A stretch of 33,950 nt of DNA from Pseudomonadota bacterium (GTDB lineage Bacteria; Pseudomonadota; Gammaproteobacteria; Xanthomonadales; Xanthomonadaceae). The position numbers and the translations under genes were made by a program. The DNA is taken from the NCBI GenBank assembly GCA_023444765.1, contig JAEXLY010000142.1, positions 1 through 33,950 of the forward strand, in the 5' to 3' direction. The notes beneath the pieces are model-generated. The model searched no databases, was not told where the DNA came from, and was given only the letters and a program-made list of their open reading frames with translations. Below, in pieces: positions 24,077 through 33,700 of the stretch (position 1 is the first letter of the stretch; each line of letters opens with the position of its first letter).

Positions 24077-27000
24077 TCAGCCCTGCGGCAGCGGCAGCCG
24101 CTCCTGCGGCAGCGGCTCGTCCATCCTGTCGCCCAGCATGCGCCGCACCGCGACGAAGAACACCGGGATCAGCAGCAGGCCGAGGAAGGTGGCGAACAGC
24201 ATTCCACCGATCACCCCCGTTCCGATCGCGTGGCGGGCGTTGGCGCCGGCGCCGGTGGAGATCGCCATCGGCACCACGCCCATGATGAAGGCCAGCGAGG
24301 TCATCAGGATCGGCCGGAAGCGCAGGCGCGCGGCCTCGATCACCGACTCGCGCAGGGTCTTGCCGGCCGCGCGTTCGAGCACCGCGAACTCCACGATCAG
24401 GATCGCGTTCTTCGCCGCCAGGCCGATCACCGTCACCAGGCCGATCTTGAAGAAGATGTCGTTCGACAGCCCGCGCAGCATGGTGAACACCACCGCGCCC
24501 AGGATGCCCAGCGGCACCACCAGCAGCACCGAGACGGGGATCGACCAGCTCTCGTAGAGCGCCGCCAGGCACAGGAACACCACCAGCACCGACAGCACCA
24601 GCAGCAGCGTGGCGGTATTGCCGGCGATGATTTCCTGGTACGACAGGCCGGTCCAGTCGAAGCCGATGCCGGTCGGAAGTTCGTTGGTGACGATGTCCTC
24701 CATCGCCCGCATCGCCTCGCCGGAACTGCGGCCCGGGGACGGCGCGCCGTTGATGTTGACGGCCGAATAGCCGTTGTAGCGCGTCAGCGAGGGCGTGCTC
24801 ATCGCCCACTCCGACCGCACCACGTTGCTCAGCGGGATCATCGCCGGCGTGCCGTCGGCGGTCAGCTCGCGCGAAGGCGAGTAGAACCGCGCGAACGAGT
24901 CCGGGCCGGTGCGGAACGGCGCGTCGGCGCGCATGATCACGCGCTTGATGCGGCCGTTGGAGAAGTAGTCGTTGACGTACACCGGCGCCAGCATCAGCTG
25001 GATGGCGTTGTACACGTCGCCGGTCGCCAGGCCCATCGCCTGGGCCTGCGCGCGGTCGACCTCGAGCTGCAGCTGCGGCGCATCGGCGAGCGTGTTCGGG
25101 CGCACGCCGGCCAGCAGGTCCGGTTGGTGCGCGGCCGCGCCGAGCAGGGTGTCGCGCGCCTGGCCGAGCGCTTCCCGGCCAAGGCCGGCCCGGTCCTGCA
25201 GGTACATGTCGAAACCGCCGAACTGGCCCAGGCCCTGGATCGTGGGCAGGTTGACCACGAAGATCTGGGCGTCGCGGATGCCGTAAAGCGCACCGTTGGC
25301 CTGCTGGATGAATTCCGGCACGGTGATGTCGCGATCGTCCCAGTGCTTGAGCCGGATGAACCCCATGCCCACGTTCTCGCCCTGGCCGACGAAGCTGAAA
25401 CCCGAGATCTGCATCATGCTCTCGTAGCCATCCAGCGACTCGAGCGTTCCGCGCACCTGCTTGAACACCTCCTGCGTGCGCTGCAGGGTCGCGCCCGGCG
25501 GAAGCTGCACGATGGCCAGCGCATAGCCCTGGTCCTCCTCGGGCACGAAACTGCCCGGAAGCCGGGTGAACAGCAGCCCGCACACCACCGCCAGCACCGC
25601 GAACACCATCATCCAGCGCGGCGCATGGCGCACCGCGCTGCCGATATGACCCACATAGGTGCGGCTCACCCGGTCGTAGAGCCGGTTGAAGCCGCGCACG
25701 AAGCGGTTCTCCTTCTTCTCCCCGGGCGCGGCATGCTGCTTGAGGAAGGTGGCGCACAGCGCCGGGGTGAAGCCGAGCGCGAGGAACGCCGAGAAGCCCA
25801 TCGCCATGGCGATGGTAATGGCGAACTGCTTGTAGATCTCGCCCGAGGCGCCGCCCTGCAGTGCGCTCGGGATGAACACCGCCGCCAGCACCACGGTGAT
25901 CGCCACCACCGCGCCGGTGATCTGGTCCATCGCCTTCTCGGTGGCCTCCAGCGGCGGCAGGTGCTCCTCGGCCATGATGCGCTCGACGTTCTCGATCACC
26001 ACGATCGCGTCGTCGACCACGATGCCGATCGCCAGCACCATCGCGAACATGGTGAGCTGGTTGACGGTGAAGCCGATCAGGCTCAGGCCCAGGAAGGTGC
26101 CCAGCAGGGCCACCGGAATCACGAGCGTGGGGATGATCGTGGCGCGCAGGTTCTGCAGGAACAGCAGCATCACCAGGAACACCAGGATCACCGCTTCGAT
26201 CAGGGTCTTGACCACCTCGCTGATCGAGATGCGCACGAAGGTGGTGCTGTCGAACGGCGTGTACCACTCGACGCCGGCGGGGAACGATGCCTGCAGCTCG
26301 TCCATGCGCGCGGTGACCGCCTCGGCCACGGCCAGGGCGTTGGCGCCGGGCTGCAGCATGATCGCGACCGCACCGGTGGGCTGGCCGTTGAACTGCGCGT
26401 CGAAACCGTAGCCCTGCGCGCCCACCTCGACCCGCGCCACGTCGCGCAGGCGCACGATCGCGCCATCGGCATCGGCGCGCAGGATGATGTCGCGGAATTC
26501 CTCCGGCGAGCTGAAGCGGCCTTCCGCGGCAACCGTCGCGGTGAAGCCCTGGCCCTCGGGTGCGGGGTCGGCACCGATGGAACCGGCGGCGAACTGAGCG
26601 TTCTGTCCCCGCACCGCGGCCAGCACCTGGCTGGCCGACATGCCGTAACCCTGCAGCCTGGTCGGATCCAGCCAGATGTTCATGGCGTACTCGGAACCGA
26701 AATGCTGGGTGTTGCCCACGCCGGGCACGCGCGCCAGCGGCTCGAGGATGCGCGATGCGATCAGGTCGTTGAGCGCGTTGCGGTCCATGCCCGGATCGCT
26801 GGAGCGCAGGCCCACCACCATCAGGAAGCCGCTGTTGGCCTTGGCCACCACCACGCCTTGCTGGGTCACCTCGGTGGGCAGGCGCGGCGTGGCCAGCGAG
26901 ACCTTGTTCTGCACCTGCACCTGGGCGATGTCCGGGTCGGTGCCGGTCTGGAAGGTCAGGGTGATCGAGATCCGGCCCGACGAGCTCGAGGTCGAGCTGA

Positions 27001-27232
27001 AGTACAGCAGGTTGTCGATGCCGGTGAGCTGCTGCTCGATCACCTGGGTGACCGCCTGCTCGGCGGTCTGCGCATCGGCACCGGGATAGCTGGCGCTGAC
27101 GGTGACCTGCGGCGGGGCGACGTTGGGATACGACTCCACGCCCATGTTGAGTACCGCGATCACGCCCGAGAGCGAGATCAGGATCGCGATGACCCAGGCG
27201 AAGACCGGGTGGTGGATGAAGAACCTGGACAT
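24077..27232 (-). CDS. RND multidrug efflux permease, HAE-1 family (AcrB/MexB-like)
   Basis: A 1051-residue inner-membrane proton-driven pump subunit. The N-terminus MSRFFIHHPVFAWVIAILIS begins TM1. The proton-relay residues fall at AcrB positions: Asp407-Asp408 in GIVVDDAIVVIENVER (TM4) and Lys941 in GLAAKNAILIVEF (TM10). Two large periplasmic loops hold the porter and docking domains. The gene starts six bases after the adaptor's stop, so the two are co-transcribed. No outer-membrane factor gene follows; instead a terminator and a gene-free stretch do, so it must borrow a TolC/OprM-type channel. Regulation by the divergent TetR gene is likely. Drug specificity cannot be read from the sequence. 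Confidence 0.95.
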   Translation of the reverse strand: MSRFFIHHPVFAWVIAILISLSGVIAVLNMGVESYPNVAPPQVTVSASYPGADAQTAEQAVTQVIEQQLTGIDNLLYFSSTSSSSGRISITLTFQTGTDPDIAQVQVQNKVSLATPRLPTEVTQQGVVVAKANSGFLMVVGLRSSDPGMDRNALNDLIASRILEPLARVPGVGNTQHFGSEYAMNIWLDPTRLQGYGMSASQVLAAVRGQNAQFAAGSIGADPAPEGQGFTATVAAEGRFSSPEEFRDIILRADADGAIVRLRDVARVEVGAQGYGFDAQFNGQPTGAVAIMLQPGANALAVAEAVTARMDELQASFPAGVEWYTPFDSTTFVRISISEVVKTLIEAVILVFLVMLLFLQNLRATIIPTLVIPVALLGTFLGLSLIGFTVNQLTMFAMVLAIGIVVDDAIVVIENVERIMAEEHLPPLEATEKAMDQITGAVVAITVVLAAVFIPSALQGGASGEIYKQFAITIAMAMGFSAFLALGFTPALCATFLKQHAAPGEKKENRFVRGFNRLYDRVSRTYVGHIGSAVRHAPRWMMVFAVLAVVCGLLFTRLPGSFVPEEDQGYALAIVQLPPGATLQRTQEVFKQVRGTLESLDGYESMMQISGFSFVGQGENVGMGFIRLKHWDDRDITVPEFIQQANGALYGIRDAQIFVVNLPTIQGLGQFGGFDMYLQDRAGLGREALGQARDTLLGAAAHQPDLLAGVRPNTLADAPQLQLEVDRAQAQAMGLATGDVYNAIQLMLAPVYVNDYFSNGRIKRVIMRADAPFRTGPDSFARFYSPSRELTADGTPAMIPLSNVVRSEWAMSTPSLTRYNGYSAVNINGAPSPGRSSGEAMRAMEDIVTNELPTGIGFDWTGLSYQEIIAGNTATLLLVLSVLVVFLCLAALYESWSIPVSVLLVVPLGILGAVVFTMLRGLSNDIFFKIGLVTVIGLAAKNAILIVEFAVLERAAGKTLRESVIEAARLRFRPILMTSLAFIMGVVPMAISTGAGANARHAIGTGVIGGMLFATFLGLLLIPVFFVAVRRMLGDRMDEPLPQERLPLPQG

Positions 27233-27238
27233 GGCCGG

Positions 27239-28471
27239 TCAGCCTTCGTCGGCGGGTGCGTCGGCGGTCGGCGCCTGCTGCGCCTCGCCGGCAGGAGACT
27301 GCGACGGCTGTTCCCCGGCGGGCGTCGTGGCGGCAGGCGCGGCCTCCACGGGCGCCTGGCCCTCCGGCGCCCACGGCACGGCCGTGGCCGGCGCACCGTC
27401 GCGGACCTTCTGCAGCCCGGACACGACCACCTGCTCGCCGTCCTGCAGGCCCGCGCTCACGATCCAGTTGCCGGCTTCGGGGCGCTCCAGGGTCACGTCG
27501 CGGCGCCCGACATTGCCATCCGCGCCCACCACCATCACATAGGCGCTGCGCGCATCGCGCTGCACGGCGGCCTGCGGAATCGCGAACACGCCCTGCATCT
27601 GGCCCAGGCGGGCACGCAGGGTGACGTAGGTGCCCGGCAGCAGGCGGCGCTCGGGATTGGGGATCAGCGCGCGCATCGAGATCGCGCCGGTCGCCGGATC
27701 GACGATGTCGCCGGAGAAATCCAGCGTCCCGGGATGCCCGTAGACGCTGCCATCGGACAGCACGACCTCTACCGTGGACTCCTGGCCCTGCGCCGCGGCG
27801 CGTGCGCGCCGGATCTCTTCCAGTTCGCCCACGCCGATCGAGAAGTTGGCGTACAGCGGGTCGATCTGGTCCACCGTCGTGAGCAGCGTCGCCGTGCCCT
27901 GGCCGACCAGGGCGCCCTCCGTGACCTGCTGCTTGCCGGCGCGACCGCTGATCGGCGCGCGTACCGTGGCGTAGCCGAGGTTGATGCGCGCCGATTCCAC
28001 CGCGGCTTGGCCGGCCTGCACCGCGGCCGCGGCGCTGCGCTCGGCGGCGAGCGCGTTGTCGACGTCGGCACGGGAAATGAAGCTGGTCGGCGCCAGCTGG
28101 CGAGCGCGGTCGGCATTGGCCCTGGCATTGGCATAGTTCGCCTGGGCCTGGGCCAGCGAGGCCTGGGCGGTGCCGAGCGCCGCCTGCAGCGGGGCCGGGT
28201 CGATCAGGAACAGCACCTGCCCTTCGCGCACGTCGCTGCCCTCTTCATAGACGCGCTTCTGCAGCACGCCGGGGACGCGCGCGCGCACGTCGGCGCTGCG
28301 GAAGCCGGCCAGCCGCCCGCCGATCTCGCGCATCAGCGGCAGGTTGGCGGCCCGGGCCTCCACCACGCCCACCTCCGGCGGCGGGGGCTCGGGCGGAGCC
28401 TCGCCGCCACTGCAGGCGGCAAGCAGGCACAGCGAGAGGGCGAGCGGCAGGAGTGCGGCTGGACGGAGCAT
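27239..28471 (-). CDS. RND efflux periplasmic adaptor (AcrA/MexA-like) lipoprotein
   Basis: A 410-residue membrane fusion protein. A lipoprotein signal with lipobox LAAC (Cys20) anchors it to the inner membrane. After a Pro-rich linker come the barrel-sandwich/lipoyl half (VRARVPGVLQKRVYEEGSDV), a helical hairpin rich in Ala/Gln at about residues 95-170, and the second lipoyl half (YATVRAPISGRAGKQQVTEG). The beta-barrel and membrane-proximal domains follow, with LPGTYVTLRARLGQ. The C-terminal 45 residues are Pro/Ala/Glu-rich and probably disordered. It bridges the permease encoded next and an outer-membrane channel. The Shine-Dalgarno is weak (CAGG). It is divergent from the TetR gene across 227 bases. 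Confidence 0.93.
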   Translation of the reverse strand: MLRPAALLPLALSLCLLAACSGGEAPPEPPPPEVGVVEARAANLPLMREIGGRLAGFRSADVRARVPGVLQKRVYEEGSDVREGQVLFLIDPAPLQAALGTAQASLAQAQANYANARANADRARQLAPTSFISRADVDNALAAERSAAAAVQAGQAAVESARINLGYATVRAPISGRAGKQQVTEGALVGQGTATLLTTVDQIDPLYANFSIGVGELEEIRRARAAAQGQESTVEVVLSDGSVYGHPGTLDFSGDIVDPATGAISMRALIPNPERRLLPGTYVTLRARLGQMQGVFAIPQAAVQRDARSAYVMVVGADGNVGRRDVTLERPEAGNWIVSAGLQDGEQVVVSGLQKVRDGAPATAVPWAPEGQAPVEAAPAATTPAGEQPSQSPAGEAQQAPTADAPADEG

Positions 28472-28698
28472 CGGGAGGGACCTGGTGTCGTGCCCGCGGG
28501 GGCGGCGCAGGGCTGGGCCGTAATTTCTGAACTGGGCAGTGTACTTTACTTCACGATGAACGGAACCCTGCCATAGGTCAGGTTCAGACGCGGTGCTCGC
28601 ACCGGTGCGGCGCCGCCTGGCAGGCGGTCGGTAGATGGTGGATCATGAAATGAATCCGGTTCACAATACCTGCCCGCGAACGTCCCCGCCCCCCCTCC
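28472..28698. promoter_or_regulatory. Divergent control region between the efflux operon and tetR, with two candidate operators
   Basis: The region holds two small dyads: TTCA-CGA-TGAA at 28550-28560, about 80 bases before the adaptor gene, and TGAA-TCCGG-TTCA at 28651-28663, 36 bases before tetR. Both lie in the A/T-richer parts where promoters should be (28520-28560 and 28645-28670). They are candidate TetR operators for two-way control. The dyads are short, and -35/-10 boxes are not clear. Confidence 0.35.
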
Positions 28699-29433
28699 AT
28701 GGCCACCATCGACCGCCGCCAGCGCGAGTTCGTGCAGCGCGAAGCGCTGTTCCTGGACACCGCGCAGGCGCTGATCCAGCGCGAGGGGCTGCTCAACCTG
28801 CAGATGTCGCGCATCGCCGAGGAGAGCGAGTACGCGATCGGCACCCTGTACCGGCATTTCGCCAGCAAGGAGGACCTGCTGGTGGCGCTGGCTACGCGCA
28901 ACAGCCTGGGACGGGTGGAGCTGTTCGAGCGCGCCGCACGCTGGTCCGGCCCCACCCGCGACCGCATCGTCGCCCTGGCCCTGGCCGACCTGATCGTGCT
29001 GCGCGAGCAGCCCGAGCATTTCCGCCTCGCGCAGTTCGTCTGGACCGAGGTGGTCTGGGGTGCGGCATCGGAACAGAGCCGGCGGCGCGCACTCGATGCC
29101 TGCGAGCCGCTGGCGATCGCGGCCGAGGCGATCGCGGCCGAGGCGCGACGCAACGGCGAGCTTCCCGACAGCCTGTCCATGACGGACGAAGGGCTGACGA
29201 TCGGCCCATGGATCCTGTGTCTGGGCATGCATACTCTGGCGCAGCAGCAGGGCCTGCTGGATCCCGCGATCGGCGATCCCTACCGGCTGCTCTTCAAGCA
29301 CCTGCACCACCTGCTCAACGGCTACGGCTGGCAACCGCTGTTCGACCCCGGCGACGACGATGCGCTGGACCGGAACGTCGAGCGCCTGTGCCGCGACGTG
29401 TTCGACGCGCCCTGTCCCTATCCACCGCGCTAG
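28699..29433 (+). CDS. TetR/AcrR-family transcriptional regulator
   Basis: A 244-residue regulator with the TetR N-terminal helix-turn-helix: ALFLDTAQALIQREGLLNLQ, then MSRIAEESEYAIGTLYRHF (the recognition helix and the YRHF signature) and ASKEDLL, about residues 15-65. The ligand-binding C-terminal part is divergent, as usual. No Shine-Dalgarno precedes the ATG (the leader is C-rich), so translation may be weak or the start slightly different. It sits between two RND systems, divergent from the first and 37 bases upstream of the second adaptor gene in the same direction, so it may repress both and itself. Confidence 0.9.
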   Translation: MATIDRRQREFVQREALFLDTAQALIQREGLLNLQMSRIAEESEYAIGTLYRHFASKEDLLVALATRNSLGRVELFERAARWSGPTRDRIVALALADLIVLREQPEHFRLAQFVWTEVVWGAASEQSRRRALDACEPLAIAAEAIAAEARRNGELPDSLSMTDEGLTIGPWILCLGMHTLAQQQGLLDPAIGDPYRLLFKHLHHLLNGYGWQPLFDPGDDDALDRNVERLCRDVFDAPCPYPPR

Positions 29434-29470
29434 TCCCCTCCCGCCCCACGTTCCCCACGGAAGACCCCCC

Positions 29471-30661
29471 ATGTCCACCGCTCCCACGAAGCGCAAGCCG
29501 CGGTTCGCGCTACGACTGGTCCTGATGCTGCTCGGCACTGCCCTGGTGTTCGGCGGCGTGTTCACCGTCAAGGCGATCATCGGCAGCCAGGTCAACAACT
29601 TCTTCGACAACATGCCGCAACCGGCCGCAGCGGTGAGCGCGGCTGCCGCCACCACCGAGCGCTGGAGCGACGATGGCGAAGCGGTGGGCACCTTCGTGGC
29701 GGTCAACGGCACCGACGTCACCACCGAGGCCGGCGGCGTGGTACGCGACATCGAGTTCACGCCCGGCCAGCCGGTCAAGGCGGGCCAGGTGCTGGTACGG
29801 CTGAACACCGACAACGAGCTGGCGACGCTCAAGGCCCTGGAAACCTCGGCCCGGCTGGCCGACGTGCAGGCCGAGCGCTGGCAGCAGCTGGGCCGCGACC
29901 AGCTGGTGTCGCTGGACGAGGTGCAGCAGCGCGTGGCCGCTGCCGCGAGCTCCCGCGCCCAGGTCGAGGCGCAGCGCGCGCTGATCGCGCAGAAGACCAT
30001 CCGCGCCCCCTTCAGCGGCGAGCTCGGCATCCGCCGGGTCAACCTCGGCCAGTTCGTCTCGCCTGGCGACCCGATCGTGACCCTGCAGCAACTCGATCCG
30101 ATCCACCTGGACTTCAGTCTGCCCGAGCAGCGCATGGACAGCCTTGCGCCCGGCACCCCGATCCGGGCGACGGTCGACGCACTGCCGGGCAAGGTGTTCG
30201 AGGGCGAGGTGACGGCGATCGAACCGCGGGTGGATCCGGATACGCGCAACTTCATCGCCCAGGCCACATTGGCCAATCCGGATGGCGCGCTGCGCCCCGG
30301 CGCGTTCGCGCGCGTGTCGTTCTCGCTCGGCGGCGAACGCGAGGTGGTCGTGATCCCGCAGACGGCGGTCACCTTCAACCCCTACGGCAACGCCGTGTTC
30401 GTGATCAGCGAAGTGCCACGCGGGGAGGGCGAGACCGACATGCAGGGCAATGCGCTCACCGGCAGCAAGCTCGTGGTCAACCAGCGCTTCGTCAAGACGG
30501 GGACGACCCGCGGCGACCTGATCACGGTGACCGAGGGCCTGCAGCCCGGCGAACAGGTCGCCACCAGCGGCCTGCTCAAACTGCGCAACGATGCGGAAGT
30601 GACCATCAACAACAGCATCCAGCCGACCGCCGACGCCGCGCCGGAAGCGCAGAACAGATAG
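29471..30661 (+). CDS. RND efflux periplasmic adaptor subunit, membrane-anchored
   Basis: A 396-residue membrane fusion protein. Unlike the other adaptor in this window it has no lipobox; a single N-terminal transmembrane segment (LRLVLMLLGTALVFGGVFTV, about residues 15-34) anchors it. Then come the lipoyl half GGVVRDIEFTPGQPVKAGQVLVRL, a short helical hairpin (about 115-165), the second half KTIRAPFSGELGIRRVNLGQFV, and the beta-barrel with LRPGAFARVSFSLGGE. The start at ATG 29471 leaves 37 bases after tetR, probably in one transcript with it. The next gene is its permease partner, after a 132-base gap filled by short repeats. Confidence 0.92.
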   Translation: MSTAPTKRKPRFALRLVLMLLGTALVFGGVFTVKAIIGSQVNNFFDNMPQPAAAVSAAAATTERWSDDGEAVGTFVAVNGTDVTTEAGGVVRDIEFTPGQPVKAGQVLVRLNTDNELATLKALETSARLADVQAERWQQLGRDQLVSLDEVQQRVAAAASSRAQVEAQRALIAQKTIRAPFSGELGIRRVNLGQFVSPGDPIVTLQQLDPIHLDFSLPEQRMDSLAPGTPIRATVDALPGKVFEGEVTAIEPRVDPDTRNFIAQATLANPDGALRPGAFARVSFSLGGEREVVVIPQTAVTFNPYGNAVFVISEVPRGEGETDMQGNALTGSKLVVNQRFVKTGTTRGDLITVTEGLQPGEQVATSGLLKLRNDAEVTINNSIQPTADAAPEAQNR

Positions 30662-30683
30662 GAGCCGTGATGAGGTAATTCGC

Positions 30684-30782
30684 GATTCGTGACTGGCCGG
30701 GCATCCGGGCCGGCCACTGTCCACGAAGAAGCCCCGGGCGCCTCCTGCCCTTCCGAATCACGAATCACCAATCACGAACCAC
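30684..30782. repeat. GAATCAC heptamer array with inverted partner between adaptor and permease genes
   Basis: Four tandem heptamers lie at 30755-30782: GAATCAC, GAATCAC, CAATCAC, GAACCAC. An inverted copy, GATTCGTGA at 30684-30692, can pair with TCACGAATC at 30758-30766, enclosing a GC-rich stretch with a further hairpin (GGCCGG-GCATCCGG-GCCGGCC region, 30695-30715). Such heptamer arrays are common between genes in Xanthomonas relatives. Here the array interrupts an operon and ends 12 bases before the permease start, so it could affect read-through or translation. Confidence 0.7.
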
Positions 30783-30793
30783 GGATTGGATCC

Positions 30794-33700
30794 ATGAAAT
30801 TCACCGACATCTTCATCAACAAGCCGGTGCTGGCGATGGTCGTCAGCCTGTTCATCCTGATCTTCGGGCTGCGCGCTTTCAGCGAACTCAACGTGCGCCA
30901 GTACCCGGAGCTGCGCAACGCGGTGGTGAACGTCAGCACGGTCTACTACGGCGCCGACGCCGACCTGATCCAGGGCTTCATCACCACGCCGCTGGAGCGC
31001 GAGATCGCCAGCGCCGAGGGCATCGACTACATGTCCTCGACCAGTTCGGCCGGGGTGAGCACGATCCAGGCCTACATCCGCCTGGACCACGACCCCAACG
31101 AGGCGCTCACCCAGATCGCGGCCAAGGTCAACAAGATGCGCGGCCAGCTGCCGCCGGAGTCCGAGGACCCGGTGATCGACCTGCAGCAGGGCCAGCAGAT
31201 CGCGGCGATGTACGTGTCCTTCGCCAGCGAGACCCTCGACAACAACCAGATCACCGACTACCTCACCCGCGTGGTCCAGCCCAAGCTGGTGACCGTGGCC
31301 GGCGTGCAGCGCGCCGACATCCTCGGCGCCGGCACGTTCGCCATGCGCGTGTGGCTCAAGCCCGACCGCATGGCCGCGCTCAAGGTCACCGCCAGCGACG
31401 TGTCCAACGCGCTGCGCTCCAACAACGTGCTCTCGGCGGTGGGCTCGACCAAGGGCCAGATGGTCGCGATCGACATGACCGCGCGCACCGACCTGCGCAG
31501 TCCCGAGGAGTTCCGCCAACTGGTGATCCGCGAGCAGGGCGGCGCGATCGTCCGCCTGGGCGACGTGGCCGACGTGGTGCTGGGTTCGGAGAACTACGGC
31601 ACCTCGGTGCGGATCAACGGCGAGGCCGCCACCTTCATGGGCATCTTCGTCTCGCCCGACGCCAACTCGCTGGACGTAATCGGGCAGGTGCGCGAGCTGT
31701 GGGACGGCGAGATCGTGCCGCAGCTGCCCGAGGGCATCATCGCCTCCATTCCCTACGACAGCACCGAGGCGATCCAGGACGCGATCAACGAGGTGGTCAG
31801 CACGATAGTGGAAGCGGTGATCATCGTGATCGTGGTGATCTACCTGTTCCTGGGCTCGCTGCGCAGCGTGCTGATCCCGGCGGTGACCGTACCGCTGTCG
31901 CTCATCGGCGCACTGTTCCTGATGCTGCTGATGGGCTTCACCATTAACCTGCTCACGCTGCTGGCCATGGTGCTGGCGATCGGCATCGTGGTCGACGACG
32001 CGATCATCGTGCTGGAGAACATCCACCGCCACATCGAGGAGGGCATGTCGCCCTACGCGGCGGCGATCAGGGGCGCGCGCGAGCTCGCCTGGCCGGTCGT
32101 GGCGATGACCACCACCCTGGTCGCGGTGTACCTGCCGATCGGCTTCCAGGGCGGGCTGACCGGCATCCTGTTCACCGAGTTCGCCTTCACCCTGGCCGGC
32201 AGCGTGCTGCTCTCGGGCGTGATCGCGCTGACGCTCACGCCGATGATGAGCTCGAAGATCCTCAAAGCCCACGGCGAGGGCAGCAAGGGCCGGCTCGAAG
32301 CCTGGCTGGACGCGAGGTTCGACGCCCTGCGCCGGGGCTACCAGCGCCGCCTGCACGGCGCGCTGGAGACGAAGTCGGTCATCGCACTGTTCGGCGCCAT
32401 CGTGCTGGTCTCGTGCGTGTTCCTCTACATGACCGCGCCCAAGGAACCGGCGCCGCTGGAAGACGAGGGCTTCGTCTTCGCCATCTCGCAGGCCGATCCC
32501 ACCGCCACGCTGGACTACGTCGAGAGCTATACCGAGGAAATGTCGGCGATCGCCCAGGCCGTGCCCGAGGTGCAGGACTACTTCCTGTTCAATGGCGGCT
32601 TCGGCGGCAGTGGCGGAGGCGCCAGCCCGATGGCGATGGCCGGTTTCGTGCTCAAGCCTTGGAGCGAGCGGGACCGCTCGACCAAGGCGGTGCTCGAGCA
32701 GGAACTGCAGCCGAAGATCAGCGAAGTCACCGGCCTGAACACCTTCGCCCTGGTGCCGCCCTCCCTGCCCAGCGCCGGCGGCGACGGCGGCGGCGAGTTC
32801 ATCATCGGCGGCGTGGGCGAGCTGGCCCAGCTCAGCGAGCTGGCCGACGAGATCCTCGGCCGGGCGATGGCGAGCAAGCGCTTCATCTTCCTGGACAAGG
32901 ATCTGAAGATCGACAAGCCGCGCATCGAGGTGCAGATCGACCGCGACAAGGCGGCCTCGCTCGGCATCGACATGCGCACGCTGGCCGCGGACATGGCGGC
33001 GATGCTCTCGGGCGGCTACACCAACCGCTTCGCGATGCAGAACCGTTCCTACCTGGTGATCCCGCAGGTGCAGCGCAGCGACCGGCTCAACGCCTCCGAC
33101 CTGCAGAACTACTACACCCGCACCCGCGACGGCGAGCTGGTCCCGCTGTCGACCCTGGTGACGCTCAGGGAGAGCGCGCAGCCGCAATCGCTCAAGCGCT
33201 TCCAGCAGCTCAACGCGGTGTCGATCACCTTCGCCCCGCGCCCCGGCGTGAGCAAGGGCGAGGCGCTGGAGATCCTCGACCAGGCCGCGCGCGAGGTGCT
33301 GCCGCAGGGCTATACGGTCGACTACGCCGGCGAGTCGCGCCAGTTCAAGCAGGAAGGCTCGGCAATGCTGATGACCCTGGCCCTGGCGCTGATCGTGATC
33401 TTCCTGGTGCTGTCGGCGCAGTTCGAGAGTTTCCGCGACGCGCTGATCATGCTGCTGACCGTGCCGATGGCGATCTGCGGCGCGCTGCTGGTGCTCAACG
33501 TGCTCGCCATCGCCAGCGGCATCCTCGGCTTCGCCGGGATCGAGGCCTTCCCCGGGATGAGCATCAACATCTACACCCAGGTGGGCCTGGTGACCCTGGT
33601 GGGCGTGATCTCCAAGCACGGCATCCTGATCGTGGAGTTCGCCAACAAGCTGCAGATCGAACAGGGCCTGTCCAAGCGCGAGGCGATCGAGGAAGCGACC

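Noticed and set aside
23864..28576. A 1570-codon plus-strand open frame
   Set aside because: It is antisense to the first RND operon, with low-complexity His/Gln/Arg content. High GC keeps the antisense frame open.
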